DNA of 64,000 nt from Paenibacillus sp. KS-LC4 (GCF_036894955.1 NZ_CP145905.1:3118501-3182500), one strand, 5' to 3'. Shown: positions 44,260-53,867, counted from the stretch's first letter. Notes: a model not told the origin generated them from the sequence alone. A program made the numbers and translations.

Positions 44260-44425
44260 TTTCCCCCTACTTTCTATGTAGTATGGTTTATTATTACGTC
44301 ATGTGGTTCATAGACTCTCTCATCATCCACATACTATTAATATACGATCATTTGCATGGAATAACCACCATCAATCAAATATCCCCAACCCCAAGGCGAC
44401 CCAAATCTATAGTCGAAATTGCATG

Positions 44426-44458
44426 AAAAAGGGCTAACCATTCGAAATGGTTAACCCT
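44426..44458 (-). terminator. rho-independent terminator of the NRPS operon
   Basis: Read on the minus strand, AGGGTTAACCATT pairs with AATGGTTAGCCCT (one wobble) around TCG, followed by TTTT. It lies ~175 bases after the mbtH stop; nothing else was seen in 44459-44632. Confidence 0.8.
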
Positions 44459-44632
44459 AATCCTTTGTCCATTCAGCTCACATCGAACATCCGAGCTTGC
44501 TCTTCAATAGGCTGGCTATGCCATGAATGCTGCTCCAAGCTTACGAACAATGTCTAGAAAAGACGATATGCCCAAGCTCTTCTTGGAACGAACGCAAATC
44601 TCCGCGCAATGCACGAATCGCCGGAACTGCGG

Positions 44633-44827
44633 TTATGCTTGACGCAAACTTAAAGGTGTCAAGTCTCTCCATACTTCCTTCACATATGCCAGACATTCTT
44701 CCTTTGTGCCATTCTTGCCAGCATCGCTCCAGCCGACTGGATTTTTCAGGTGCAAGGGCCATAGCGCATATTGCTCCTCGACATTGACGACTACTTTGTA
44801 GCTGAATTCTAGCATTTCGTTCTCCAT
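44633..44827 (-). CDS. MbtH-like NRPS accessory protein
   Basis: This 64-residue protein has nearly the whole MbtH signature: YKVVVNVEEQYALWPLHLKN, PVGWSDAGKNGTKEECLAY and VWRDLTPLSLRQA. MbtH proteins bind adenylation domains and are often needed for their folding or activity. The ATG at 44827 lies eight bases after GGGAGGG; an in-frame TTG two codons earlier is too close to it. It is the last gene of the NRPS operon, 33 bases after the megasynthase-transporter gene, and should serve one or both A domains. Confidence 0.95.
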   Translation of the reverse strand: MENEMLEFSYKVVVNVEEQYALWPLHLKNPVGWSDAGKNGTKEECLAYVKEVWRDLTPLSLRQA

Positions 44828-44860
44828 TAACAATTCCCTCCCTATTCTACCATTCTATCG

Positions 44861-47800
44861 TTACATTCCGGAGCTCATTTGGCGGTCCGCAAGCTGCTGA
44901 AGCTGATCCTTATCTCGAATAATAACAGCATCCGGCACAGCATCCGGTAAGATTGTCTCCATGTGGCGCAGCTGCCGATAACGCATACCGAGCAACCCCC
45001 ATACAAGCAAGATGACGCCAATTGAAGTGACCAGCAGCCCGATCCCCATCCCACTTCCTGTTCCGAACAGCCCTGCCTCCTCCGTACCTGCTGGCAGCGC
45101 TGATGCAAGTGGAGTGAAAACAGACGCAACAAGTGGTCCTGCAAGCAGAAAGCTAAGGGGACGCATGCTGAAAGCCATAACTTGGTTAGTTGCCAATACA
45201 CGGCCTTGCAGCTCAAGTCCTACTTTTGTCTGTATCAGTGACAGCCAGTGCGTATTGATGAGCGCCAGCGCCAAGCCAAAGCCGAATAAACCGATGGCTG
45301 CCGTCACAAGTGAAGGATAGGTTCCGACAATCGCTATTGATAAACCGGTCAGCATAACGAAGCCGACCATTCCGTCCGCTCGGCGGTCGAAGCCGCCCCA
45401 AATCGTCATTAGGATCGAGCCGATGAGCAGTCCTGCACCCTCAAACGCAATAACGATACCTACCTTGTCAGCAGTCATGAACTGAAGCAGAAATGGTGTC
45501 GTCAGCACGTTGTATAAGCTCATGAAGAAATTGACTACGACGAAAAACACGACCATCGCGACCATACTCTTCCTTTGAATAATGTACTTCCATCCTCCGA
45601 CGATTTCCCTGCTCATCGGTTCCTCGCGTTTTTTAAACATTAGGTTCGGGAATCGAATTAGCGAAAGGATGAGGATAGACGAGCACAGCAGCACTAGATC
45701 AATGACGACAATCGTTTGCAGACCGATTAATACGACCAAAGCTCCTCCTAACGCAGGAGCCATAATTCCGTTCAAGGACATAACGAGCTGCCCTAAGCCG
45801 TTTGCATGTCCTAAGTATCTTTTTGGCACGAGTTGAGCTGTCGCTGCCTGATAGGCTGGCATTGTGAAAGCGCCTGCAATCGAACCAATGCCGGCAGCCA
45901 CGTAGATCGCCCATAGCGACAACGCATCGAAATAGAGCATAGTCGAGAGGAAAATAACAGAGCATAACGCTAACATTTGTCCTGCCAGCATGACCTTTCG
46001 CCTATCATAGCGGTCCACAACTGCACCGGCCACGGGAAGCAGCAGAAGCGTCGGGAGAATAGCGTAAAGCGAAATTGTCGCATAATCTGAAATCGATCCG
46101 GTTTGCTGAAAAACCCAGATGCCTAGCGCAAATCCGGTCAGTGACGTTCCGATTGTAGCAATAATCAAGCAAAGCGTAACCCAGAGAAAGGATTTAACGC
46201 TTGGCTTAACGTCCTTCTGCCCCTGTACAGGTACATCATGTACATACTGAGGAGAGGACGAGGTCAGTGGAACCGCGTTCTTTGTTGCCTTATTTTCCCA
46301 GAAGTCGCGCTCTTCCTCCCACTTGCGAATCTGCTGCGCCATGATTTTCGCGGTATGCTCAGATTGATGCTTGTGAAAATAATGCCCGGCATGCTCAACA
46401 ACATGCAGTCGCACATCCTCGCTGAAATCCTGCCACTCCATATAACGTTCCTCGTAAAACTCCGTCATTCGATCGGCTCCTCCGACAATGCAGGCAACTG
46501 GCGCCTTCAGCTTCGGCTTATTCGGCAGTGTGAAGAGCGCCGTGTAATAATCCTCCGCCTCACGTGCATCATGCCGCAAATTGCGAAGAACGAACGTTTG
46601 TTCCTCTGGAGAAATTTCGTCATCGAATCCACCAAAGGCGCGAAGCATGTCGCGTGCGAACTTATCGGACGTCCACTTCTCACGGGGGAACAAGCGATGC
46701 CACCATTCCGTCAGCTTGAATGGCAGCCTAGCACCCGGAAAGGTGCCCGCCATAAAAATCCCGCTAACCTCCACATTGGCTTGCTGCAGCAAAAGCGCAG
46801 TTCGAAGCACCATTGCCCCGCCTAAGCAATGGCCGTAAAGATAGACTTCGCCTTTAACCTTGTTTTTGATTTCTTGGGCAATCTGAGCAGCCGTTTCGCC
46901 ATGCGAGGCCAGCAATTGGCTAGGCCTACTGTAATCATGCCCGGGCAGCTCGACCGCGAACAAGGTATAATTTGGCGGCAATTTTTTAGCTAGCGGCTGG
47001 AACGTAATCGCGCTGCCGCCGCCATACGGCACGCAGACTACCGTGATTGCTTTGCCCCCGATATTGGATGCCTTTTTGAACTCAATCAAAAGATCATTGC
47101 TTCGTGTAGCGCCGGAAGTGAGATGCTCGGCCAGCTCCCGCACCGTCGGATACTGGAAGAGATCCATTACGCTGAAGGAATTGCCCATTTTTCGTACGAC
47201 CTTAATTGCCTTGAATGAGTCCCCGCCAAGATCGAAAAATTCATCGTTGATACCGATCTGATCGAGCCCTAAAACTTCCTGCCAGACAACGGCGATTTCA
47301 AGCTCTTCCTTCGTCTCCGGCGCAGCAAAGTCGTTGTCGCCCGCACGATTTTCGGCGCTAGGTGCAGGCAGCATGGCACGATCCAGCTTACCATTCGCAT
47401 TAAGCGGCAGCCGATCAATCTCGACAAAAGCCGAAGGCAGCATGTAGTCGGGCAAAATACTCTTGGTGTGTTTTCGAATCGCGCTTACATCGATCTGTAC
47501 CCCACTCCTTGTCTGCTCCTTAGAGTCTAGTAACAAGTGCTGCTCCGGTACGAGATAAGCAACGAGCCGCTTGTCTCCTGGTTCATCTTCGCGAATCGTC
47601 ACGACCGCGTCGCGCACGCCTTCCATTTGCAGAAGAACATGCTCGATCTCGCCCGTCTCGATTCGGTAGCCACGAATCTTGAACTGTTGGTCCATTCGTC
47701 CAATAAACTGAATAATGCCGTTAGGCAAATGGCGAACGAGATCGCCCGTGCGATACATCCGTCCGCCTGGCTCGTCTGTGAACGGATTCGAAATGAATCG

Positions 47801-50431
47801 CTCGGCCGTCAGATCTGGCCTGCCGTAGTAGCCTCGCGTAACAGCGCTTCCCCCGATGTACAACTCGCCGATGACGCCAGCAGGAACTGGCTGCAGGTTA
47901 GCGTTAAGCACATAGACCGGTACATTCGGTAGCGGACGTCCAAGTGGAAGCACCGCAAGATGATCCTGCTCGCTTCCTTCTATCGGCACCTCATAGGTGA
48001 GCACGGAAACGGTTGTCTCCGTAGGGCCATAATGGTTTTGAATTCTACAGCCCGGTCGAAGGCTCCGAATGTCTGCAATTGTCCCCCAATGCGAGGCTTC
48101 TCCAGCAAGAATTAAGCATTCGCGTGGTATGATGACGCTGGGATTTGTTATGCCGAGCAGCAACTCCATATGGCTTGGAACGATCTTCATGACATCTATC
48201 GGATTCGCCTCGCAATAAGCGGCGAAGGCATCGGGATCAGCGGCTCGCTCATACGGAATAACATGCAGAGTGCCTCCTGATCCGAACGCTCCCCAAATCA
48301 TCGGTGTGCCGAGATCAGCAGCAAGTGTACTGACGATAGCAAAATGAAGGCCCTCCCGCAGCTCCAAACGCTGCATGATTCCTTCCAAATAGTTAGCATA
48401 ACTTCGGTGCTCCACCGCCACGCCCTTTGGTTTCCCTGTCGATCCGGAGGTAAACAGCACATACATAAGATCGCCCAGCTTTGAGATTACATCGGGATTG
48501 CCTGCTTCTTCCTGCGCTATTTTATCCCAATCACGGTCGAGTGAAACCATGCGTATGGGCGCAGATGCTGCCTCCTCGTTTTGCAACAGTAGATCTGCGA
48601 ATGCTTCCTCGGTCACGATGACGGATACCTCAGCCTCCTGTGCAATCATTCGCAAGCGCTCTACTGGCAATTTAGGATCAAGCGGTACATAAGCGCCGCC
48701 TGCCTTCAAGATGCCGACTAAGCCGACGATGATATCGACGGTGCGCTCCATGTAGAGACCGACTGTTGTATTAGGTCCGACCTGCATACGGCGCAAATAG
48801 TGAGCTAATCGGTTAGCCCGTTCATTCAGTTCTCGATAGGTAAGCGTACGTCCCTCTGAGCATACGGCGGCAGTCAGAGGTGTGAGAGCCGATTGGCGCT
48901 CCACGAGAAGATGCGGCAATTGGAGCTCTGTCCAGACAGACTCGGTTGCATTCCAGTCAACTAGTACCTTCCGCAGCTGTTCGCCCGAGAGAGCCGCGAC
49001 CGCATAGAGCGGCAGCGTGGAATCGTCTACTACGCGTTCCAAAATCATACAGTAAAGCTCCACCATTTGCCGGATTGTCGACTCGCGGAATAAATCTGGG
49101 CGGTAGGTCAAAGTCACCTCCATACCTAAGTTTTGATTCTCGAATATCGTCATCGTCAGATCCAGCACCCCGCCTCGCGTACGATCTCCTACGAATGGTA
49201 CAATCTCAAGGTCTGGCAGTTCCCGCAGCTCCTGCCCGTGCCGTTCGAACAGAAACATGGTATCAAAAAATAACGCATGACCGATAATGCGATCTGGATT
49301 CATCTCTTCGACAATTCTATCAAACGGCAAATCCTGATGATCATTCGCCTCCAGCACCGTCTCGCGGACTGCCGAGATAAAGTCGCTAAAGCTGCTGACC
49401 ATGTCAATCGGGGAGCGAAGCGCGACCGTATTCGCAAAGAAGCCGGCAAGCTTCTCGATTTCCTGCTTGCCTCGATTCGCCATTGGCGTTCCGACAACAA
49501 TTTCTTGCTTGCCGTTATAGCTTGCGAGCAGTATTTTGTATGCAGCTATCAGCAGGACAAACAATGTGCAGCCGAGTTGCTTGCTCAACTCACGGATTCG
49601 CTGTGAGAATGCCGCATCAAGCGGTAGGCTGAAGAAGCCGACTTTGCGCTCAACTTGAATCGAGGGGCGCGGGTAATCCGTCGGGAGATCCAGCGTTGCC
49701 GGTGCTGGCATAAGCTTATTTTTCCAATAGCTCAGCTGGTTCTCGTATTCCGATCCTGTCATCCACTGCCTCTGCCAAACGGCAAAATCCGGATATTGAA
49801 TCGGCAGCTCGGGAAGCGAATGCGGCTCTTGCAGAGCGAAGGAACGATAGATAGCGGCTAGCTCATGGTCAAATACGTCGGCAGACCAGCCATCATAGAT
49901 TAAGTGATGCGTCATCCAGACGAGAACATGCTCTTCGGGATTTAAGCGGAAGAGCATTGCCTTTACAAGCGGCCCATTCAGGAAATCATAAGGTGCCGTG
50001 GCTTCCTTCTCCATAATCTCATAGACCTTGTTTTCATCGCTCAAGTCAATTATTGGGAGGTCGATCGTCAGCTCAGGGCGAATGATCTGAACGTAATCGT
50101 CGCCTTCAAAAGCAACAACAGCGCGCATAATTTCATGACGCTTGATCATCTCGTTCAGAGTACGATGCAAGGCAGAAACGTTCAATTTCCCAATAAATTT
50201 GTAGCCGTTGGCAAAATTATACCGCTCCGTCCCCGGCATATATTCTTCGAAAAACATAATCCGCTGTTGTGGAAAGGATAATGGGAATTTGTTGTCTCCT
50301 TCTTGCCTAGGCAGCTTCGGGATGACTGAAGAAGCTGCGACTGCCTTTGCCTTATTCTGTTTGGCTTTCAGAGCGAGGAGCGCCCGTCTTTCAGGTGAAA
50401 GCTGCTCAATTCGATCAACCGTTTTACTCAT
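44861..50431 (-). CDS. NRPS module fused to exporter: C-A-PCP-TE-MFS
   Basis: This 1856-residue single chain has: condensation domain ~46-480 (HHLIYDGWS at 175-183); adenylation domain ~505-1020 (YVLFTSGSTGKPKG, NHYGPTETT, YRTGDL, NGKLDR); carrier domain ~1030-1105 (FFDLGGDSFK, phosphopantetheine Ser ~1072); thioesterase ~1130-1365 with YGHCLGGA (Cys ~1202 at the nucleophile position), Asp in GGADR (~1320) and His in EHAGH (~1350); then, after a ~50-residue linker, a full MFS_3-type exporter ~1414-1835 (12 hydrophobic segments, VVDRYDRRKVMLAGQ loop). By-eye alignment to GrsA gives specificity residues D-L-P-K-I-A-H-V-S-K, nearest to Asp/Asn-type codes. Its start is the ATG at 50431 after GGAGGAG, overlapping the glycosyltransferase stop. 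It would couple the A-PCP-loaded residue to its own, release the peptide and export it at the membrane. Confidence 0.95.
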   Translation of the reverse strand: MSKTVDRIEQLSPERRALLALKAKQNKAKAVAASSVIPKLPRQEGDNKFPLSFPQQRIMFFEEYMPGTERYNFANGYKFIGKLNVSALHRTLNEMIKRHEIMRAVVAFEGDDYVQIIRPELTIDLPIIDLSDENKVYEIMEKEATAPYDFLNGPLVKAMLFRLNPEEHVLVWMTHHLIYDGWSADVFDHELAAIYRSFALQEPHSLPELPIQYPDFAVWQRQWMTGSEYENQLSYWKNKLMPAPATLDLPTDYPRPSIQVERKVGFFSLPLDAAFSQRIRELSKQLGCTLFVLLIAAYKILLASYNGKQEIVVGTPMANRGKQEIEKLAGFFANTVALRSPIDMVSSFSDFISAVRETVLEANDHQDLPFDRIVEEMNPDRIIGHALFFDTMFLFERHGQELRELPDLEIVPFVGDRTRGGVLDLTMTIFENQNLGMEVTLTYRPDLFRESTIRQMVELYCMILERVVDDSTLPLYAVAALSGEQLRKVLVDWNATESVWTELQLPHLLVERQSALTPLTAAVCSEGRTLTYRELNERANRLAHYLRRMQVGPNTTVGLYMERTVDIIVGLVGILKAGGAYVPLDPKLPVERLRMIAQEAEVSVIVTEEAFADLLLQNEEAASAPIRMVSLDRDWDKIAQEEAGNPDVISKLGDLMYVLFTSGSTGKPKGVAVEHRSYANYLEGIMQRLELREGLHFAIVSTLAADLGTPMIWGAFGSGGTLHVIPYERAADPDAFAAYCEANPIDVMKIVPSHMELLLGITNPSVIIPRECLILAGEASHWGTIADIRSLRPGCRIQNHYGPTETTVSVLTYEVPIEGSEQDHLAVLPLGRPLPNVPVYVLNANLQPVPAGVIGELYIGGSAVTRGYYGRPDLTAERFISNPFTDEPGGRMYRTGDLVRHLPNGIIQFIGRMDQQFKIRGYRIETGEIEHVLLQMEGVRDAVVTIREDEPGDKRLVAYLVPEQHLLLDSKEQTRSGVQIDVSAIRKHTKSILPDYMLPSAFVEIDRLPLNANGKLDRAMLPAPSAENRAGDNDFAAPETKEELEIAVVWQEVLGLDQIGINDEFFDLGGDSFKAIKVVRKMGNSFSVMDLFQYPTVRELAEHLTSGATRSNDLLIEFKKASNIGGKAITVVCVPYGGGSAITFQPLAKKLPPNYTLFAVELPGHDYSRPSQLLASHGETAAQIAQEIKNKVKGEVYLYGHCLGGAMVLRTALLLQQANVEVSGIFMAGTFPGARLPFKLTEWWHRLFPREKWTSDKFARDMLRAFGGFDDEISPEEQTFVLRNLRHDAREAEDYYTALFTLPNKPKLKAPVACIVGGADRMTEFYEERYMEWQDFSEDVRLHVVEHAGHYFHKHQSEHTAKIMAQQIRKWEEERDFWENKATKNAVPLTSSSPQYVHDVPVQGQKDVKPSVKSFLWVTLCLIIATIGTSLTGFALGIWVFQQTGSISDYATISLYAILPTLLLLPVAGAVVDRYDRRKVMLAGQMLALCSVIFLSTMLYFDALSLWAIYVAAGIGSIAGAFTMPAYQAATAQLVPKRYLGHANGLGQLVMSLNGIMAPALGGALVVLIGLQTIVVIDLVLLCSSILILSLIRFPNLMFKKREEPMSREIVGGWKYIIQRKSMVAMVVFFVVVNFFMSLYNVLTTPFLLQFMTADKVGIVIAFEGAGLLIGSILMTIWGGFDRRADGMVGFVMLTGLSIAIVGTYPSLVTAAIGLFGFGLALALINTHWLSLIQTKVGLELQGRVLATNQVMAFSMRPLSFLLAGPLVASVFTPLASALPAGTEEAGLFGTGSGMGIGLLVTSIGVILLVWGLLGMRYRQLRHMETILPDAVPDAVIIRDKDQLQQLADRQMSSGM

Positions 50432-51833
50432 CGCGCTCCTCCTCCAAAGACTGGGGATGACTTCCGAGCTGCCGCTGCACGAGCCACTGCGAGAGCAATG
50501 AACGCTTTCTTGCTGATAGTGACTGATTGAAAGCATCCAGTCGCTGATCGGATGCTGCCGCTACGGTTCGCAAGGACTTCTGGTGCTGCGCTGCAACGAA
50601 ATCAGCAATAAGCTGCTCCGAGGCAATCGCGTATTCGGGCTTGCCGATTACTGACTCCATGGCTGTGCAGGCCGCTGCCATCGTATCATGCTCCGCCATA
50701 ACCTTCGCTAACTGGCGGCAGCGTTGTTTCACTACGCTTGTTTGAATGCCTTTCATGGCTTGGGCAATTAGCTCCGGCTCCCACTGCAGCGGCGGCAAAT
50801 AATCACCGATGCCCAGATGCTTGATCCGCATTCCGTTATCTGGCCGATCCGTATCGGCCGCGAGTGCCAGCTGCGGCAAAGCGGCGGTCATGGCTCCCGT
50901 AATCGTACCGATTCCGCCGTGATGGATGACGCTGCTGACTAGCGGATAGACACTTGCGAGCGGCAATATTCTATACCAGCGAATATGATCGGGAAGCTCG
51001 CCTTGAATGAATTCTTCATGCCTCGTAACTACTATAGTTCGCTGCCCCAGCAGCTTGACTCCCTCGATTGCTGCTTGGTAGAAGTTTGGTTTAATCATTT
51101 TTCCTGTCCCGCCTGTTATCAAAAGTGGCGGTTCTCCAGCATGAATAAAATCTAGCAGGTCTTGGGGCAAAGGCTCATATTCGATGGCATCTGCCTGCGG
51201 AAACCCGACGGTGTCCACCTTAAGTGCCCATTCTGGTGCTTCGACGGCAGCATCGAAGCTCTCATGCCAGAAACCGATATTTTTTTTCACAGCGCCCATC
51301 CATGATGTCCAGCCTGAGACAGGCGTCAGGCCAAGATTACTGCGAAATGTGTTAATAAGAGATATCGCAAAGTCCAGTCCAAGCTCTTCCCAAATATGCA
51401 GCTGCGTTACATAGCTGGGAGCCAGAACGCCCGTTACGATTGGTACCTGCATCATCTCCGATACGATCATCGCAACGAAACCGTCACGATCCTTACAAAT
51501 AAGCACGGAGTCCTCCGCTTGGCATAGCTCGGTCAGGATGTCATACTCCTGTTGGAATTTCTCTTTCGAATAATACTTGCGTTGATAAGCTTCATAAAGG
51601 TCCGGCTTGTTCAGTGGATCCTCCATCATGTAGAGATCCTTCATAATTTCGGTATATTCCTCTGGCTTATCAATGCCGCAAAACGCGATGCCGGACTTCT
51701 CGGCCAGCGGCGCAAACACGCCGTGCGTCACCAGGGTTGCTTGGTGACCGCGCCGGCGAAGTGCAGACGCTAACCGTAGAAACGGCAAAACATCCCCGTT
51801 CGTCATATGCGTGCTAAGAACAAAATTTGCCAC
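50424..51833 (-). CDS. family 1 glycosyltransferase in the NRPS operon, with helical C-terminal extension
   Basis: This 469-residue GT-B enzyme has an N-terminal acceptor half with GT28-type start (NGDVLPFLRLASALRRRGH) and a C-terminal donor half with PLLITGGTGKM, HHGGIGTITGAM (~304-315) and DRPDNGMRIKHLGIG. It likely adds a sugar to the peptide or an intermediate. Compared with usual relatives it carries ~70 extra residues (400-469), mostly helical and charged, including SLSARKRSLLSQWLVQRQ, which resembles the LSPERRALL linker helices found at NRPS module ends. The last eight bases overlap the start of the C-A-PCP-TE-MFS gene. Confidence 0.9.
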   Translation of the reverse strand: MANFVLSTHMTNGDVLPFLRLASALRRRGHQATLVTHGVFAPLAEKSGIAFCGIDKPEEYTEIMKDLYMMEDPLNKPDLYEAYQRKYYSKEKFQQEYDILTELCQAEDSVLICKDRDGFVAMIVSEMMQVPIVTGVLAPSYVTQLHIWEELGLDFAISLINTFRSNLGLTPVSGWTSWMGAVKKNIGFWHESFDAAVEAPEWALKVDTVGFPQADAIEYEPLPQDLLDFIHAGEPPLLITGGTGKMIKPNFYQAAIEGVKLLGQRTIVVTRHEEFIQGELPDHIRWYRILPLASVYPLVSSVIHHGGIGTITGAMTAALPQLALAADTDRPDNGMRIKHLGIGDYLPPLQWEPELIAQAMKGIQTSVVKQRCRQLAKVMAEHDTMAAACTAMESVIGKPEYAIASEQLIADFVAAQHQKSLRTVAAASDQRLDAFNQSLSARKRSLLSQWLVQRQLGSHPQSLEEERDE

Positions 51834-51862
51834 GAATCGTTTCCTCCCCGCTCGTATGCTGA

Positions 51863-53731
51863 CTATTGCTTCAGTAGCGCCTCAATTTCCTCTTCCGTTA
51901 GATGCTCCATTTCACTCAGCAATGCTTCAATTTCGGCATCGTCTGTTTCCGCAAGCAGCTTGGCTTCTATAATGGATGCGAGGGTGCGAATCGTCGTTCC
52001 TTGCGTGAGCATATCCTTCAGTGAAACCTTCACCCCTAACACATGATCGCACCTTACAAGAATTTGAGTAGCGACGAGCGAGTGTCCGCCTAAGTCGATG
52101 AAATCATCGTCAAGCCCGATTTGATCGAAACGGAAGAAGCCTGACCAGATCAGGGCAAGCTCTTTCTCAATATAGCTCTCCGGCGGTACATAGGCGTGAC
52201 CGATCATTCCCCGTGATAGCGTGGGGCTTGGCAGAAGCTTTCGATCCGTCTTACCGCTAGGCGTAAGCGGAAAGGCTTCCATCTCGACGAAGTAAGAAGG
52301 AATCATATAGTCCGGCAAATGCTTCTGTAGATGGCTTCTAAGCTCGCTAATTGAGGGAGATATTTCTGGGCTGGGAATGAAATAGGAGGTAATGCGCTGA
52401 TCTCCAGGCTGATCCTCGTAGATAATTGTCACGGCTTGATGGACACCCGAATGCTGTTCAAGCACGGTGCTGATTTCGCCAAGCTCAATGCGGAAGCCCC
52501 TTACCTTCACCTGATCGTCGTTGCGGCCGAGGCACTCCAAATTCCCATCCGTGAGCCAGCGTCCAAGATCTCCAGTATGGTACATGCGTGCTCCTGGTTC
52601 AGTGCTGAAAGGGTCAGGTACGAATCGCTCAGCTGTCAAATCCGGTCTGCCGTAATAGCCGCGTGCAAGCCCGATGCCACTGATAAAAAGCTCCCCAATC
52701 TCACCAGGTGCGAGTGGTTCATAACGATCGTTTAATACATACATGGCATTATCGGGGATAGCCTTGCCAATTGGAATGACTGAGCGATTCAGGCTGCGAT
52801 CGCTGGTCCAATTGGTAATGAATACAGCAGCCTCAGTGGGACCATATAAGTTATGAAGCTGCGCGGACATCATGCGGCAAAATCGTTCGTTTAAGGCGGC
52901 AGATAATGGCTCTCCGCATAAGAAAACATGTTTTAAAAAGGAAAGATCCTGAGCCTGCTCCGCACTTAAAAATGTCTGGAGCATCGTTGGAACGAATTGC
53001 ACATAGGTGATTTTTTCGCGCTTCATAATTTCCCACATATAATTGTTATCCAGATGGCCTTTAGGCTTGGCCATAACGAGACATGCTCCGCATATGTGCG
53101 GCCAGAAAAATTCCCATACCGATACGTCGAAGCTGTAAGGAGATTTTTGCAGAAGCTTATCATTTTGCCCCATTTCAAAATTGCGCTGCAGCCAGAGAAC
53201 CCGATTGGAAATGGCAGCGTGCGTATTCATCGCCCCCTTAGGTCTACCCGTCGATCCGGAGGTGTAGAACATGTAAGCCAGATGACTATCCTGCAAGGCA
53301 ATATTCAGGTTGCCCTCCTCCGCTCCATATCCGTCAAGTGGCTCTGACTCGTCTAAAATCAGTACCTCACCGTCGAACTCCGCGAACTGCTCCGCGAACT
53401 GACGCTGCGTAATGATTCGTCTTACCTTGCTGTCCTCAATCATGTAGGCTAGCCTATCCTTCGGATAATCCGGATCCAGCGGCACGTATGCCCCCCCTGC
53501 CTTCAGAACACCGTATAGAGCAACGACTAGTTCAATCGAACGCTCCATGCAAATGCCTGTCAGTGCGTCGGGAGCGACACCAATCCCACGCAAGCGATAC
53601 GCCAACCGATTTGCGCGGCGGTTCAACTCGGCGTAAGTTACCGACTCCTCCTCAAATCTAACAGCTTCACGATCTGGCGTGCGTTCCGCCTGCTGCTCGA
53701 ACAACTGGTGAATCCAGCCTCTTTGTTGCAT
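51863..53731 (-). CDS. stand-alone NRPS A-PCP initiation module
   Basis: This 622-residue protein has an adenylation domain ~1-505 (YMFYTSGSTGRPKG ~153-166, SFDVSVWEFFW, HNLYGPTEAA ~293-302, YHTGDL, catalytic Lys in PSGKTDR ~494) and a carrier domain ~515-590 (DLGGHSLVA, Ser ~551), ending in an acidic helical tail (IEALLSEMEHLTEEEIEALL). There is no condensation domain, so it should load the first residue. By-eye GrsA positions read D-V-W-Q-F-C-L-V-F-K: close to serine codes (DVWH..L) but altered at several positions, so the substrate is uncertain. GAGGAGTGAT precedes the ATG. First gene of the operon; its acyl-PCP would feed the C domain of the fused protein, possibly through the acidic tail. 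Confidence 0.95.
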   Translation of the reverse strand: MQQRGWIHQLFEQQAERTPDREAVRFEEESVTYAELNRRANRLAYRLRGIGVAPDALTGICMERSIELVVALYGVLKAGGAYVPLDPDYPKDRLAYMIEDSKVRRIITQRQFAEQFAEFDGEVLILDESEPLDGYGAEEGNLNIALQDSHLAYMFYTSGSTGRPKGAMNTHAAISNRVLWLQRNFEMGQNDKLLQKSPYSFDVSVWEFFWPHICGACLVMAKPKGHLDNNYMWEIMKREKITYVQFVPTMLQTFLSAEQAQDLSFLKHVFLCGEPLSAALNERFCRMMSAQLHNLYGPTEAAVFITNWTSDRSLNRSVIPIGKAIPDNAMYVLNDRYEPLAPGEIGELFISGIGLARGYYGRPDLTAERFVPDPFSTEPGARMYHTGDLGRWLTDGNLECLGRNDDQVKVRGFRIELGEISTVLEQHSGVHQAVTIIYEDQPGDQRITSYFIPSPEISPSISELRSHLQKHLPDYMIPSYFVEMEAFPLTPSGKTDRKLLPSPTLSRGMIGHAYVPPESYIEKELALIWSGFFRFDQIGLDDDFIDLGGHSLVATQILVRCDHVLGVKVSLKDMLTQGTTIRTLASIIEAKLLAETDDAEIEALLSEMEHLTEEEIEALLKQ

Positions 53732-53867
53732 TCAATCACTCCTCATATGTAGTGACTATCCCGATAATACTATTTCCTTTGCATAGATTATGCTACTTGA
53801 ATATGGTAGAATGCGCTAATGCTGGAATGACTTCTTTCGCATTGCTTTAACGCTAGAATGACCCTTT

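Noticed and set aside
44541..44762. 73-codon minus-strand frame overlapping mbtH
   Set aside because: It overlaps the MbtH frame, which has the full family signature and a ribosome site.
46238..46825. 195-codon plus-strand frame within the NRPS gene
   Set aside because: Antisense shadow of the TE/MFS coding region; composition follows the complementary codons.
47930..48350. A domain of the fused NRPS seeming to lack the conserved Asp that binds the amino group
   Set aside because: A gap-free alignment by eye places the Asp of the AADLG segment at that position, so the residue is present and the code starts D-L.
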